A stretch of DNA of 64,000 bases, from positions 1 to 64,000 of the forward strand of contig DAOSDL010000002.1 in assembly GCA_035362335.1 (NCBI GenBank). The letters are read 5' to 3'. This DNA comes from JAOSJT01 sp035362335. Lineage in GTDB: Bacteria; Bacteroidota; Ignavibacteria; SZUA-365. Made by a program: the position numbers and the translations under genes. This document shows positions 17,631 through 25,682 of this stretch, piece after piece (within the stretch, counting starts at the first letter, position 1; every line of letters starts with the position of its first letter). The notes beneath the pieces are model-generated. The model saw only the letters and a program-made list of their open reading frames with translations. It was not told the DNA's origin and did no database searches.

Positions 17631-18347
17631 TCAGCGGTCCATGGGGGCTCCACCGGTAACGGGAAGCACATGGCCGGTAATATACGGAGCGCGTTCGCAG
17701 AGGAAGAGAACGGCCTCGGCAATATCCACCGCCGTGCCGTAACGCTGCAACGGGAAACGCGTGGCCGGGATGTGCTCGCGCTCCTCCTCTTCCGGCATGA
17801 GAATGATGCCGGGAGCGATACCGTTGACGCGAACATCCGGCGCAAGCGCCTTGGCCAATGCCCGTGTCAGCATATGCGCACCGGCTTTGGAAATGTTGTA
17901 GGGAATGTGCCGCGACCACGGCTCGTAGGCTCCTGCGGAAACGATGTTCACCACACAGCCGCTCGCCGCGCGCAGCAAGGGCAGAACTGCCTGCGTGAGG
18001 AAAAACGGCGCCCGCGTGTTCACATCCACCGCGAGATTCCACATGTCCTCGGTCACTTCCTCGAACGGGGCTTCGGGAAATACTCCCGCGTTGTTCACGA
18101 GCACATCCAGTCGCTCGATTCGCCCGGCAACGACGCGCGCCATGTCCCGGATTTCCTCCACCGAACGCAGATCCGCCACCACGGAAAACACCTCCCTCCC
18201 CCGTGCTCGCACCTCCTCCTCCACCGCCGCGAGGCGAGCGTGCGCCTCATGGGCGTGCAGCACGATATCGTAGCCCGCATCTGCCAGCGCCAGGGCGATA
18301 TGCCTGCCAAGGCGATGCGCGGAACCGGTGATGAGTGCGTGTGGCAT
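17631..18347 (-). CDS. Short-chain dehydrogenase/reductase, pteridine-reductase-like
   Basis: 238 residues. A classical SDR: ITGSAHRLGRHIALALADAG for NAD(P) binding, NNAG, and catalytic YNISK. The G-x-x-x-R-L-G-R cofactor motif, with arginine, is the variant seen in pteridine reductases (PTR1, FolM) and favours NADPH. VRVNGIAPGIILMPEE is also close to that group. Its neighbour ygfZ is folate-dependent, which fits a dihydrofolate/dihydrobiopterin role, and no dihydrofolate reductase gene is in the window. The substrate is not proven. Confidence 0.8.
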   Translation of the reverse strand: MPHALITGSAHRLGRHIALALADAGYDIVLHAHEAHARLAAVEEEVRARGREVFSVVADLRSVEEIRDMARVVAGRIERLDVLVNNAGVFPEAPFEEVTEDMWNLAVDVNTRAPFFLTQAVLPLLRAASGCVVNIVSAGAYEPWSRHIPYNISKAGAHMLTRALAKALAPDVRVNGIAPGIILMPEEEEREHIPATRFPLQRYGTAVDIAEAVLFLCERAPYITGHVLPVTGGAPMDR

Positions 18348-18394
18348 GCTGTTTTCCCGGAAAATTTGGGAGCTCCGCGCGACGGCGGATGCTG

Positions 18395-19336
18395 TCACTC
18401 GACGGTGATTTCCACGGTCTCGCCGTCCACCAGACAGTGCAGAACGGTTCCCGGCGACGCCCAGGTCTTGCGAACACAACCGATGCCGATCTGAGACGAA
18501 CCATCCGCTTCGGACACCTGTGTGGTGACGAAACCCGCATCGCGAGCGTCGTCCAGCAATTGTTGTCCCGGCAGGGATTCCGCGGGCAACGCCGCGTGCC
18601 AGCGGAGTCGCACCAGTTGTCGTTGCACCTTGTCGTAACTGTCGAGTCGCGCTATCACTTCCTGGCCGATGTAGCACCCCTTGTGGAAGTCCACCACGGC
18701 ACCGGCACCGGCTTCCAGCGGATTGCTCAACTCGCCCAATTCATTGCCCACGGCCGGCACCAGATTGCGCACGCGCCAACGGAGAAAATCTTCCTCGGCG
18801 ATCACGGGTATGCCGTGTAAGGAAAGTTCATCGAGCATGCGCCCGCTCTCATCGCGCCGGCACAGAAGCAGTAACGAAGCGCCGGTGACACGCGAGAGAC
18901 GCAGCACGTCGACCGGCACGCCACCGATGTCCACGGTGCGCAACTGTCCTTCGTCCGGAACGTCGAACGGCAATGCGGGAAGCGTTCCGTACAACGCGAA
19001 CTGACCGAACAGCGCCGAAACCAACGTATACTCGCAATCCTCCATGATGGTGAATTTCTCCAGCCATTGCTGCACCGTCGTTCCCCTGCCAGCTGAGCAT
19101 ACCAAGCGCGCACCACTGTCGGATGGCAATACTACCACGGCATCGATCACGCGGCCCTTCTCCGTGGTCAGCAAGGTTTCGCGCGCTTCGCCCACGCGCA
19201 GAGAGGCCAAAGCGGAGGTGCTGAGCCGGTGCAGTAAATCCAGCGTGTCGAGTCCGCGCACGCGGAGCACGTCGGCGTGCGACTCGTCGCGGAGAAATGT
19301 TGCGGGAAGTGTCGTTTCGGGAGAAGAAGAAAGCAT
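18395..19336 (-). CDS. ygfZ: Folate-binding Fe-S cluster assembly protein YgfZ
   Basis: 313 residues. YgfZ/Iba57 is a tetrahydrofolate-binding GcvT-like protein that helps repair or assemble 4Fe-4S clusters. The hallmark K-G-C-Y-x-G-Q-E is present in DFHKGCYIGQEVIARL. The N-terminal part (DVLRVRGLDTLDLLHRLSTSAL) matches the aminomethyltransferase fold. It starts 20 bp after pyrD. PyrK in the same operon carries a 2Fe-2S centre, so a shared Fe-S theme is possible. Confidence 0.9.
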   Translation of the reverse strand: MLSSSPETTLPATFLRDESHADVLRVRGLDTLDLLHRLSTSALASLRVGEARETLLTTEKGRVIDAVVVLPSDSGARLVCSAGRGTTVQQWLEKFTIMEDCEYTLVSALFGQFALYGTLPALPFDVPDEGQLRTVDIGGVPVDVLRLSRVTGASLLLLCRRDESGRMLDELSLHGIPVIAEEDFLRWRVRNLVPAVGNELGELSNPLEAGAGAVVDFHKGCYIGQEVIARLDSYDKVQRQLVRLRWHAALPAESLPGQQLLDDARDAGFVTTQVSEADGSSQIGIGCVRKTWASPGTVLHCLVDGETVEITVE

Positions 19337-19356
19337 GCGTTGCGCCTTTCCGTTGC

Positions 19357-20301
19357 TCAGGCCTTGACGAAACCCGGCGCAGCCACACCCGTGGCAACAC
19401 GCAATCCGCCCACTAATTCCTGAATGTCCTCGATGCCCTGTTCCTCGCAGTAGCTCTGCATGCCATGCACAATGCGCACCGCGGCGTCGGGATCGCGAAA
19501 ACTGGCCGTGCCCACCTGAATGGCCGAGGCGCCAACGAGGAGGAACTCGATCGCATCCTCCCAGGTCATGATGCCGCCGATGCCGATGATGGGGATGCGC
19601 ACGGCTTTGGATACTTCGTACACCTTGGCCAGCGCCACCGGCTTGATGGCGGGACCCGATAGTCCGCCGGTGATGGTGGAAAGCTTCGGCCGGCGTGTGC
19701 GCACATCCACCGCCATGCCCACCAACGTGTTGATCAGCGACACCGCATCGGCGCCTTCTGCTTCGCAGGCGCGGGCAAAATCGCCGATATGCGTCACATT
19801 GGGCGTGAGTTTGATGATCAGCGCGCGGCCCGTGCGCTTGCGCAACTCCCGCGTGATCGCCTCGGTCATATCGCAGCGCGTGCCGAAATTCAATCCGCCC
19901 TCTTTCACATTCGGGCAGGAAACGTTGATCTCGTATCCTTCGATGCCCTCCTCATCCTCCAATCGCTCGAGCACGGCGCAGTACTCGTCCACCGAACTCG
20001 CGGCGATATTGACGATGATGGACGTGCCCACCGCGCGCAGAAACGGGAGCTTGTCGCGCACAAAAGCGTCGAGGCCCACGTTGGCCAGGCCGATGGAATT
20101 GAGCATGCCCGATGGCGTTTCCGCGATGCGTGTGGGCGCGTTGCCCTGCCGCGGCAACTGGCTGACGGATTTGGTGACGATACCGCCAAGGGCCGAGACG
20201 TCGGTGTACGGAGCGGCTTCGTTGCCGTAACCGAAGGTGCCCGACGCTACGAGCACGCGGTTTTTCAGGTGCAGGGTGCCGAGTGTGAAGGAAGTGTTCA
20301 T
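19357..20301 (-). CDS. pyrD: Dihydroorotate dehydrogenase, class 1B catalytic subunit
   Basis: 314 residues from the ATG at 20301 (MNTSFTLGTLHLKN). Oxidises dihydroorotate to orotate in UMP synthesis. The catalytic base is Cys in EINVSCPNV, which defines class 1 (class 2 has Ser). FMN-binding blocks VLVASGTFGYGNE, IIKLTPNV, IGIGGIMTWEDA and VGTASF are present. The neighbouring pyrK overlaps by four bases (ATGA), giving the NAD-linked PyrDK complex of class 1B. A longer N-terminus is in frame but overlaps pyrK and is not supported. Confidence 0.95.
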   Translation of the reverse strand: MNTSFTLGTLHLKNRVLVASGTFGYGNEAAPYTDVSALGGIVTKSVSQLPRQGNAPTRIAETPSGMLNSIGLANVGLDAFVRDKLPFLRAVGTSIIVNIAASSVDEYCAVLERLEDEEGIEGYEINVSCPNVKEGGLNFGTRCDMTEAITRELRKRTGRALIIKLTPNVTHIGDFARACEAEGADAVSLINTLVGMAVDVRTRRPKLSTITGGLSGPAIKPVALAKVYEVSKAVRIPIIGIGGIMTWEDAIEFLLVGASAIQVGTASFRDPDAAVRIVHGMQSYCEEQGIEDIQELVGGLRVATGVAAPGFVKA

Positions 20302-21086
20302 GCGTGATGGTGTTCGTGAAAAACGATATCGTTGGCATCGAAGCAGGGACCGTCGGTACACACGAGAGAGTACTTTCGCTCGCCGTGATGCTTTTCTATC
20401 GGGCACCCCTGGCAAATGCCGATGCCGCAGGCCATTTCCGATTCGAGCGAGAGTTCACAGGGAATACCGCGCTCGATGGCGAAAGCCTGCGTGGCCGCGA
20501 GCATGGGATTGGGACCGCAGGCGAAAATCCGCGGCGCATCCACCTGATGTGCGGCCAGGTACTTCTCGAGGCAGGCGATGACCGTGCCGTGAAATCCCGC
20601 ACTGCCATCGTCGGTGGCGAGTTGCACATTGGCCAGACCGCGCGTCACCGCGCGCGCCGCGCTGCGCGCGCCGAGAAAGGTCAGCACCGGACGCTCGCGG
20701 CGCTGCAACTCGCGCGTCAGATACGGAAACGGCGCCACGCCGATGCCGCCCGCGACGATCAACGCCGTGCCGAAATCCTTGTCGTACCCGAAGGTGTTTC
20801 CCAGCGGACCAAACACTCCGATATCATCGCCAGGACGCTTGCGGGCGAGTATGCCCGTGCCCTTCCCCACAACGGCGTAGAGAATTTCGCAGACGTCGCC
20901 GTCCACCGAGGAAATACTGTACGGCCGCCGCAGCAAGGGATCCATGGCCGCGTCGGTGAGGATGTTCATGAACTGCCCGGGACGGATGCTCGCGGCCAGC
21001 TCGGGTGAGGAAAAACGCAGCGCGAAGGTATCCTCGGCGACGCGTTCGTTGGAAAGCACGGTGTGGGTAGCGTTGACGACTGACAT
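20298..21086 (-). CDS. pyrK: Dihydroorotate dehydrogenase electron-transfer subunit PyrK
   Basis: 262 residues. Passes electrons from PyrD to NAD+ through FAD and a 2Fe-2S cluster. The FAD-binding RRPYSISS, the NAD-binding GTALIVAGGIGVAPFPYL and the four cluster cysteines (CGIGICQGC, then CTDGPC) are all present. Its ATG is one base after the TAA of the TPR lipoprotein gene, so the lipoprotein and pyrimidine genes share a transcript. Confidence 0.95.
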   Translation of the reverse strand: MSVVNATHTVLSNERVAEDTFALRFSSPELAASIRPGQFMNILTDAAMDPLLRRPYSISSVDGDVCEILYAVVGKGTGILARKRPGDDIGVFGPLGNTFGYDKDFGTALIVAGGIGVAPFPYLTRELQRRERPVLTFLGARSAARAVTRGLANVQLATDDGSAGFHGTVIACLEKYLAAHQVDAPRIFACGPNPMLAATQAFAIERGIPCELSLESEMACGIGICQGCPIEKHHGERKYSLVCTDGPCFDANDIVFHEHHHA

Positions 21087-21087
21087 G

Positions 21088-23604
21088 TTACCTTGGGTCC
21101 ACGGTCTTCGGTGTGAGTGTACGGAGCGTATCGCCGGGGATGCGGCCGGGTTGCCGCCGGGGATCGGCGTTGATGGGCGCCGCGTCGGGTGGCGGGGCCT
21201 CGGGTGTTTTTTTCTCGGGCTCCTCGCCCGGAAGGCGCAGCGGGAAATCCTCGTCGCGCGACGGATCGATATTCGGTGTGGTGGTGCGTGCGGAGTCGCG
21301 CAGCACTTTCAACTCGGTGTCGAGCAAGGGATTGCGTTCGCGCATTTCCCGCTTCTTGCGCTCCTCTTCCTCGGCGGCTTTCTGCTTGGCACGCTCCGCA
21401 TCACGCGCTTGCCGCGTTTCCTTGTCCTTCTCGGCTTGCTCCAGCGCGGCGAGAATTTCCTTGCCGCGCTTGGAGTAGGGCGAGTTGGCGTGATTGGCCA
21501 CCATGTCGCGATACATGGCGAGGGCTTCGTCGCCATGTTTCTCCTCGAGCACCATGGCGATGGCGAGGCGGGCGCGCAGCGCCTGCTCCGATTGCGGCCA
21601 GGCCTCGATCAGCTTGCGCAGCGCGGCAAGACCGCGCGCGGTGTCGCCGCGCTCCAGTAACTCGGCGGCGGCATCGTAGGCCTCGCGTGCCAGCAAGGTA
21701 CTGTCCTTCGGCGGCTGTATACCTCGACTGTGCATGACACTGGCGGCGTAGCGGTTGCGGGGAAACTCGGCGACGAGACGATCCTCGAAGCGCAGGGCTT
21801 CGCTTTCGTCGTTGAGCTTGCGCATGATAGCCGCCATGGTGTACAGGGCCTGCGCTTTCATTGTATCGGGCAAGCCGTTGTCCAACGCCTTGAGGTAATA
21901 CCAGCGGGCGGAATCCACATTGCCGATTTTGTCGAACATGTGCCATCCCATCTCCATCTGGAGAATGGAAACCGAGGTGCGGAGCGAATCCTGATTCAGC
22001 GCCGAGAGATTCACCCTGCGATACGTCGGACCGGCAGCGAGTACGGCCTGTTCGGTGTTCTGCATGCCGGACGCTGTGGCCTGCTGCGTTTTCTGCTTTT
22101 CCATCAACCACGGGTTGATCTTGCCGGTGTTGCGGCCGTGGGGACGCCGACGACGGAAACGCTCGGCGAATTTTTGCTCCTCGGTCATGGAGGACTCGTC
22201 CCCTTCCGCGAGGCGCTTCATGCGGTCGAGCGAATCGGCTATCACTTGCAGCGAGTCGCGCACGCGCAACGAGTCGGGATTGCGGACGAAGTACAACGTG
22301 GTGTCGGCGTCGTAGAGCTTGCGTCGCAGCTTGCGGTAATCGCCGAAAATGGTCGCCTTCTTCCCACCGAGCTGGGCGGATTCCGTTCCGGGGAAGGCCA
22401 GTTTCGCCGCATTGTATTTGTCGAAAGCGTTGTCGTAATCACGCAAATCGTTTTCGTACAACTGCCCCTTGGCGTACAGCGCGTCGGCCGCCTCGGCTGT
22501 GCCCTTGAAGGTGGTGTCGACCAGCGTGTACTGATCGAGAGCCGCGTTGAAGGCGTCGTTGGACAGCGTGTCATCCACACCGCGATAGTGGCGGAAATAG
22601 GCGAGGTACAGATTGCCGATTTCGAGCTGGATTTTTGAATCCCACTCGAGGTACATCGGATTGTCGAGCATGTCGATCAGGGTGTTGCCGGCCTCGTCGA
22701 GATCACCCGTTTCGCGCGACAGCTTCGCATAGTTCAACTCTGCCACAAAGGCGAGATCCGTAGTCGGCTCGAGCTGGAAAATGTCGCGATAGGCCTGCGC
22801 GGCGCGCTCTTTGTCGCCCAGTCGCTCGTATTCACGCGCGAGCGAAAGCTGCACCTGGATGCGGAGCCGCTTGTCCGCATCAAAGGACGAAGCGTTGCGG
22901 AAGGCCTCGATGGCATCGCTCTGCCGATTGCTCAGAAGGTACATCTTGCCCATTTCGTAATAGGCCGAGGCGGAAATGTCCGCGTCCCCCTCCTTGATCG
23001 CATCCTGAATGGCCCGGTCGAACATGTCCTTGGCCACATCGTACTTGTCCAGGCGCACGTAGGTTTTTCCCAACCAGAGAATCGCCTCGGTGCGCAAATC
23101 GCTGTCGGGATAGCGGTCGAGCAATTCCTGGAATTTGCGCTCGGCGCGGGTCAACTCCAGCTTGTAGAAATAGCTCTTCCCGATCAACACCAGAGCATTG
23201 TCCACCCACTTGCTCTTGGGGTAACTGACGATCAGTCGCGAACACTTCTCGATCACGCGGTCGAGTTTCTGAATGGCTGTGGAAGGCGCGCCGGATTCGA
23301 TCAGCTGTATGTCGCGCATGATCTTGTTGCGGTCCTCGGCGGTTTTGCCAGCTACAATATCCTCGCCCGCACTGATGGACACTTTCTGCGGATCGATGGA
23401 TTTCCTGAACTGGCTTTCGGCGATTTCCTCCTCGGCCTCGTTGAAGAGCTTGCGCGCGTTGTAGTAGGTGTTGAAAAATCCGGTGGCATTCTGCCAGCGC
23501 ACCTCCACGAAGTCCCATACGGCGCAGCCCTGCACGATGGCCGCGAGCACGACGATCGCCAGGGAGCGGAAAAAGTGGATCTTGCCTGCTGTCAAAGGAT
23601 GCAC
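21088..23604 (-). CDS. TPR lipoprotein, SprE/PorW-like (type IX secretion-associated)
   Basis: About 838 residues. The start is uncertain: a GTG at 23604 gives a short N-region and the hydrophobic SLAIVVLAAIVQGC lipobox; TTG at 23595 is also possible. Just after the lipobox, the NATGFFNTYYNARKLFNEAEEEI segment resembles the opening of SprE/PorW, the periplasmic TPR lipoprotein of type IX secretion and gliding in Bacteroidota. At least ten TPR-like helices follow. Residues after about 480 are charged, then TPR again, then a coiled coil (AEKDKETRQARDAERAKQKA) and a Pro-rich tail. No other type IX gene is in the window. Confidence 0.75.
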   Translation of the reverse strand: MHPLTAGKIHFFRSLAIVVLAAIVQGCAVWDFVEVRWQNATGFFNTYYNARKLFNEAEEEIAESQFRKSIDPQKVSISAGEDIVAGKTAEDRNKIMRDIQLIESGAPSTAIQKLDRVIEKCSRLIVSYPKSKWVDNALVLIGKSYFYKLELTRAERKFQELLDRYPDSDLRTEAILWLGKTYVRLDKYDVAKDMFDRAIQDAIKEGDADISASAYYEMGKMYLLSNRQSDAIEAFRNASSFDADKRLRIQVQLSLAREYERLGDKERAAQAYRDIFQLEPTTDLAFVAELNYAKLSRETGDLDEAGNTLIDMLDNPMYLEWDSKIQLEIGNLYLAYFRHYRGVDDTLSNDAFNAALDQYTLVDTTFKGTAEAADALYAKGQLYENDLRDYDNAFDKYNAAKLAFPGTESAQLGGKKATIFGDYRKLRRKLYDADTTLYFVRNPDSLRVRDSLQVIADSLDRMKRLAEGDESSMTEEQKFAERFRRRRPHGRNTGKINPWLMEKQKTQQATASGMQNTEQAVLAAGPTYRRVNLSALNQDSLRTSVSILQMEMGWHMFDKIGNVDSARWYYLKALDNGLPDTMKAQALYTMAAIMRKLNDESEALRFEDRLVAEFPRNRYAASVMHSRGIQPPKDSTLLAREAYDAAAELLERGDTARGLAALRKLIEAWPQSEQALRARLAIAMVLEEKHGDEALAMYRDMVANHANSPYSKRGKEILAALEQAEKDKETRQARDAERAKQKAAEEEERKKREMRERNPLLDTELKVLRDSARTTTPNIDPSRDEDFPLRLPGEEPEKKTPEAPPPDAAPINADPRRQPGRIPGDTLRTLTPKTVDPR

Positions 23605-23760
23605 TCGATGTGGTTGTAAGACTGCACCAGCGAACAAGTTAGACGCCGGAGGCCATGGAAAACAAGTCAATAGAAAATACGTGATTCCCGCGCACACTGG
23701 CAAGAAATCCCGCCCCCGCGCCGTCTCGGGCCATGCCGCGCCGCGCCGTCCGATTGGGGG

Positions 23761-24879
23761 TCATCCGAGCAAGCGCTCGTAGAATCGCTCGTAGAGAGGC
23801 ACGATAATGTCCTTGTCGAACACCTTGACCGCGCGCTCACGCGCCGCTGTGGAAAAGCTCTGATATTTCGCTCCATTGGTCAGCAACTCGATGGCGTAGC
23901 GCGCCATGCGGTCGATATCGCCAATCTCCGCGATGTAGCCGGTCTGCGCGTGAATGTTCACTTCCGGTATGCCGCCAATACTGGTGGAAATCACCGGCAC
24001 ACCGCAGGCCATGGCCTCCAGCGCCGACAGCCCGAAGCTCTCGGACTGACTCGGCAGCAGAAACAGGTCCGAAGCAGCAAGAATGTCCGCCAGAGCGTCC
24101 TGCTTGCCGAGAAAGCGCACCTGCTCGAACAAGCCGAGTTCACGGCAAAGATTCTCGCAATCCGATCGTTCCGGTCCATCGCCAATCAGCAACAAGCGCG
24201 AGGGAATGGATTTCTGCACCTGATGAAAGGTGCGGATCACATCCTGCACGCGCTTCACCGGGCGGAAATTCGAGGTGTGCACGAGGATTTTCTCTCCCGC
24301 CGGAGAGAACAGCTCGCGGTACTTGCACACTTCCTTCGGCTCGTAGGCCTTGGTGTCGATGAAGTTGTGTATCACCTCGATGTCGATGTCGAGCTGATAG
24401 GTGCTGAGTGTTTTTTCCCGGAGGAAATTCGACACGGCGGTGACGCCGTCACTGTGCTCCAAGGTGAATTTCATGAGCGGAAGGAAGCTCGGCTCCAGCC
24501 CCACCAGCGTCGAGTCGGTGCCGTGCAGTGTGGTGACCGTGCGGATGCGCTCGTGGCCGAGGATTTCGCGGGCGAGGTACGCGCTCACCGCATGCGGTAT
24601 GGCGTAATGCATGTGCAGAATGTCGAGCTTCTGATACTGCGCCACTTCGATGAGCTTGCTGGTCAGCGCCAGCGTGTACAGGTTGAATTCGAACAGCGGG
24701 TAATTCGTCGTTTCCACGCCGTGGAAATACACGCGGTCGTGAAAATGATCCAGCCGGAACGGCCTGTCGTAGGTCACGAAATGCACCTCGTGTCCGCGAT
24801 CCGCCAGCGCCAGGCCCAGCTCCGTCGCAACCACACCACTGCCGCCATAGGTGGGATAACAGGTGATGCCGATTTTCAT
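23761..24879 (-). CDS. bshA: Bacillithiol biosynthesis glycosyltransferase BshA
   Basis: 372 residues. GT4 enzyme that joins GlcNAc to L-malate in the first step of bacillithiol synthesis. The N-terminal MKIGITCYPTYGGSGVVATELG, the FVTYDRPFR and LHMHYAIPHAVSAYLA blocks, and the C-terminal PSQSESFGLSALEAMACGVPVI (GT4 EX7E) fit BshA closely. GGGAGG precedes the ATG. bshB and bshC are not in the window. The gene is 157 bp upstream of the TPR lipoprotein start and may lead its operon. It is divergent from yigZ. Confidence 0.92.
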   Translation of the reverse strand: MKIGITCYPTYGGSGVVATELGLALADRGHEVHFVTYDRPFRLDHFHDRVYFHGVETTNYPLFEFNLYTLALTSKLIEVAQYQKLDILHMHYAIPHAVSAYLAREILGHERIRTVTTLHGTDSTLVGLEPSFLPLMKFTLEHSDGVTAVSNFLREKTLSTYQLDIDIEVIHNFIDTKAYEPKEVCKYRELFSPAGEKILVHTSNFRPVKRVQDVIRTFHQVQKSIPSRLLLIGDGPERSDCENLCRELGLFEQVRFLGKQDALADILAASDLFLLPSQSESFGLSALEAMACGVPVISTSIGGIPEVNIHAQTGYIAEIGDIDRMARYAIELLTNGAKYQSFSTAARERAVKVFDKDIIVPLYERFYERLLG

Positions 24880-24948
24880 GTGTGGATGACCTCCCCGAAA
24901 ATCCGTAGCTTGCCTGCATGGGCCGTGCTACCGATTATGTGAACATTC

Positions 24949-25608
24949 ATGGTTGATTCCGCAATTCGTACCAACGGCGACGCCGCCATGCCGGAGGATG
25001 CCTACCAGACCATCGTCGCCGAACAGGAAACAGAAATAAAGATACTGGCTTCGCGTTTCCTTTCCTATGCGTTTCCCTGCGCCTCGGCGGCGGACTTTCA
25101 GCAGCGACTCGACGGCTTGCGCAAGCAGCACTACAACGCCACGCATCACTGCTACGCATGGCGACTGGGAATGGATGGCGACGCGTTCCGCTACAATGAC
25201 GACGGCGAACCAGCCGGCACCGCGGGCAAACGCATCCTCTCGTCCATCGACCGTCTCCAGCTCACCGATCTCGGTATTGTTGTCGTGCGCTATTTCGGTG
25301 GAACCAAGCTGGGCGTAGGCGGCTTGTCCCGCGCCTACAGTGATGCCGCCGACGCCGTGCTCGCGTTGTGCGCTATCGAGCGGCGCTTCCTCACGACGAC
25401 CATCGCGCTGAGCTTTCCCTACGACATGACCAGCCAGGTGCATCATGCCATCGAACGGCACGAGGCGGAAATTCTCGACCGCGGCTGGTCGGAGCATGCG
25501 GAGTACCGCGTCCGCCTGCGACGTTCGCGCACCGAGGTCTTTCTCGTCGATGTCGCCGAACTCACGCAGCGCCAGGCCGTGGCGCGGCGTGACGACGAAA
25601 TGGTGTAA
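24949..25608 (+). CDS. yigZ: YigZ/IMPACT family protein
   Basis: 219 residues from 24949; the internal ATG at 24988 (MPEDAYQTIVAEQETE) aligns better with the usual family start and may be the true one. The YigZ fold is shown by HHCYAWRLG, NDDGEPAGTAGKRIL and VVRYFGGTKLGVGGLSRAYSDAA. The C-terminal half matches the ferredoxin-like domain of the family. YigZ proteins are implicated in translation or ribosome-associated regulation; the exact role is unknown. The gene is single and divergent from bshA. Confidence 0.9.
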   Translation: MVDSAIRTNGDAAMPEDAYQTIVAEQETEIKILASRFLSYAFPCASAADFQQRLDGLRKQHYNATHHCYAWRLGMDGDAFRYNDDGEPAGTAGKRILSSIDRLQLTDLGIVVVRYFGGTKLGVGGLSRAYSDAADAVLALCAIERRFLTTTIALSFPYDMTSQVHHAIERHEAEILDRGWSEHAEYRVRLRRSRTEVFLVDVAELTQRQAVARRDDEMV

Positions 25609-25682
25609 GGACGAAATGGCGTGAGGGCGATGCGGTGTGAGCAGGTGGCGGGAGTGCGCGGGGCGGATCGGCTTGTGAACAA

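Noticed and set aside
23604..23703. Start of the TPR lipoprotein at TTG 23703
   Set aside because: It would add about 33 residues before the lipobox signal without a signal-like pattern; a start at 23604 or 23595 fits a lipoprotein better.
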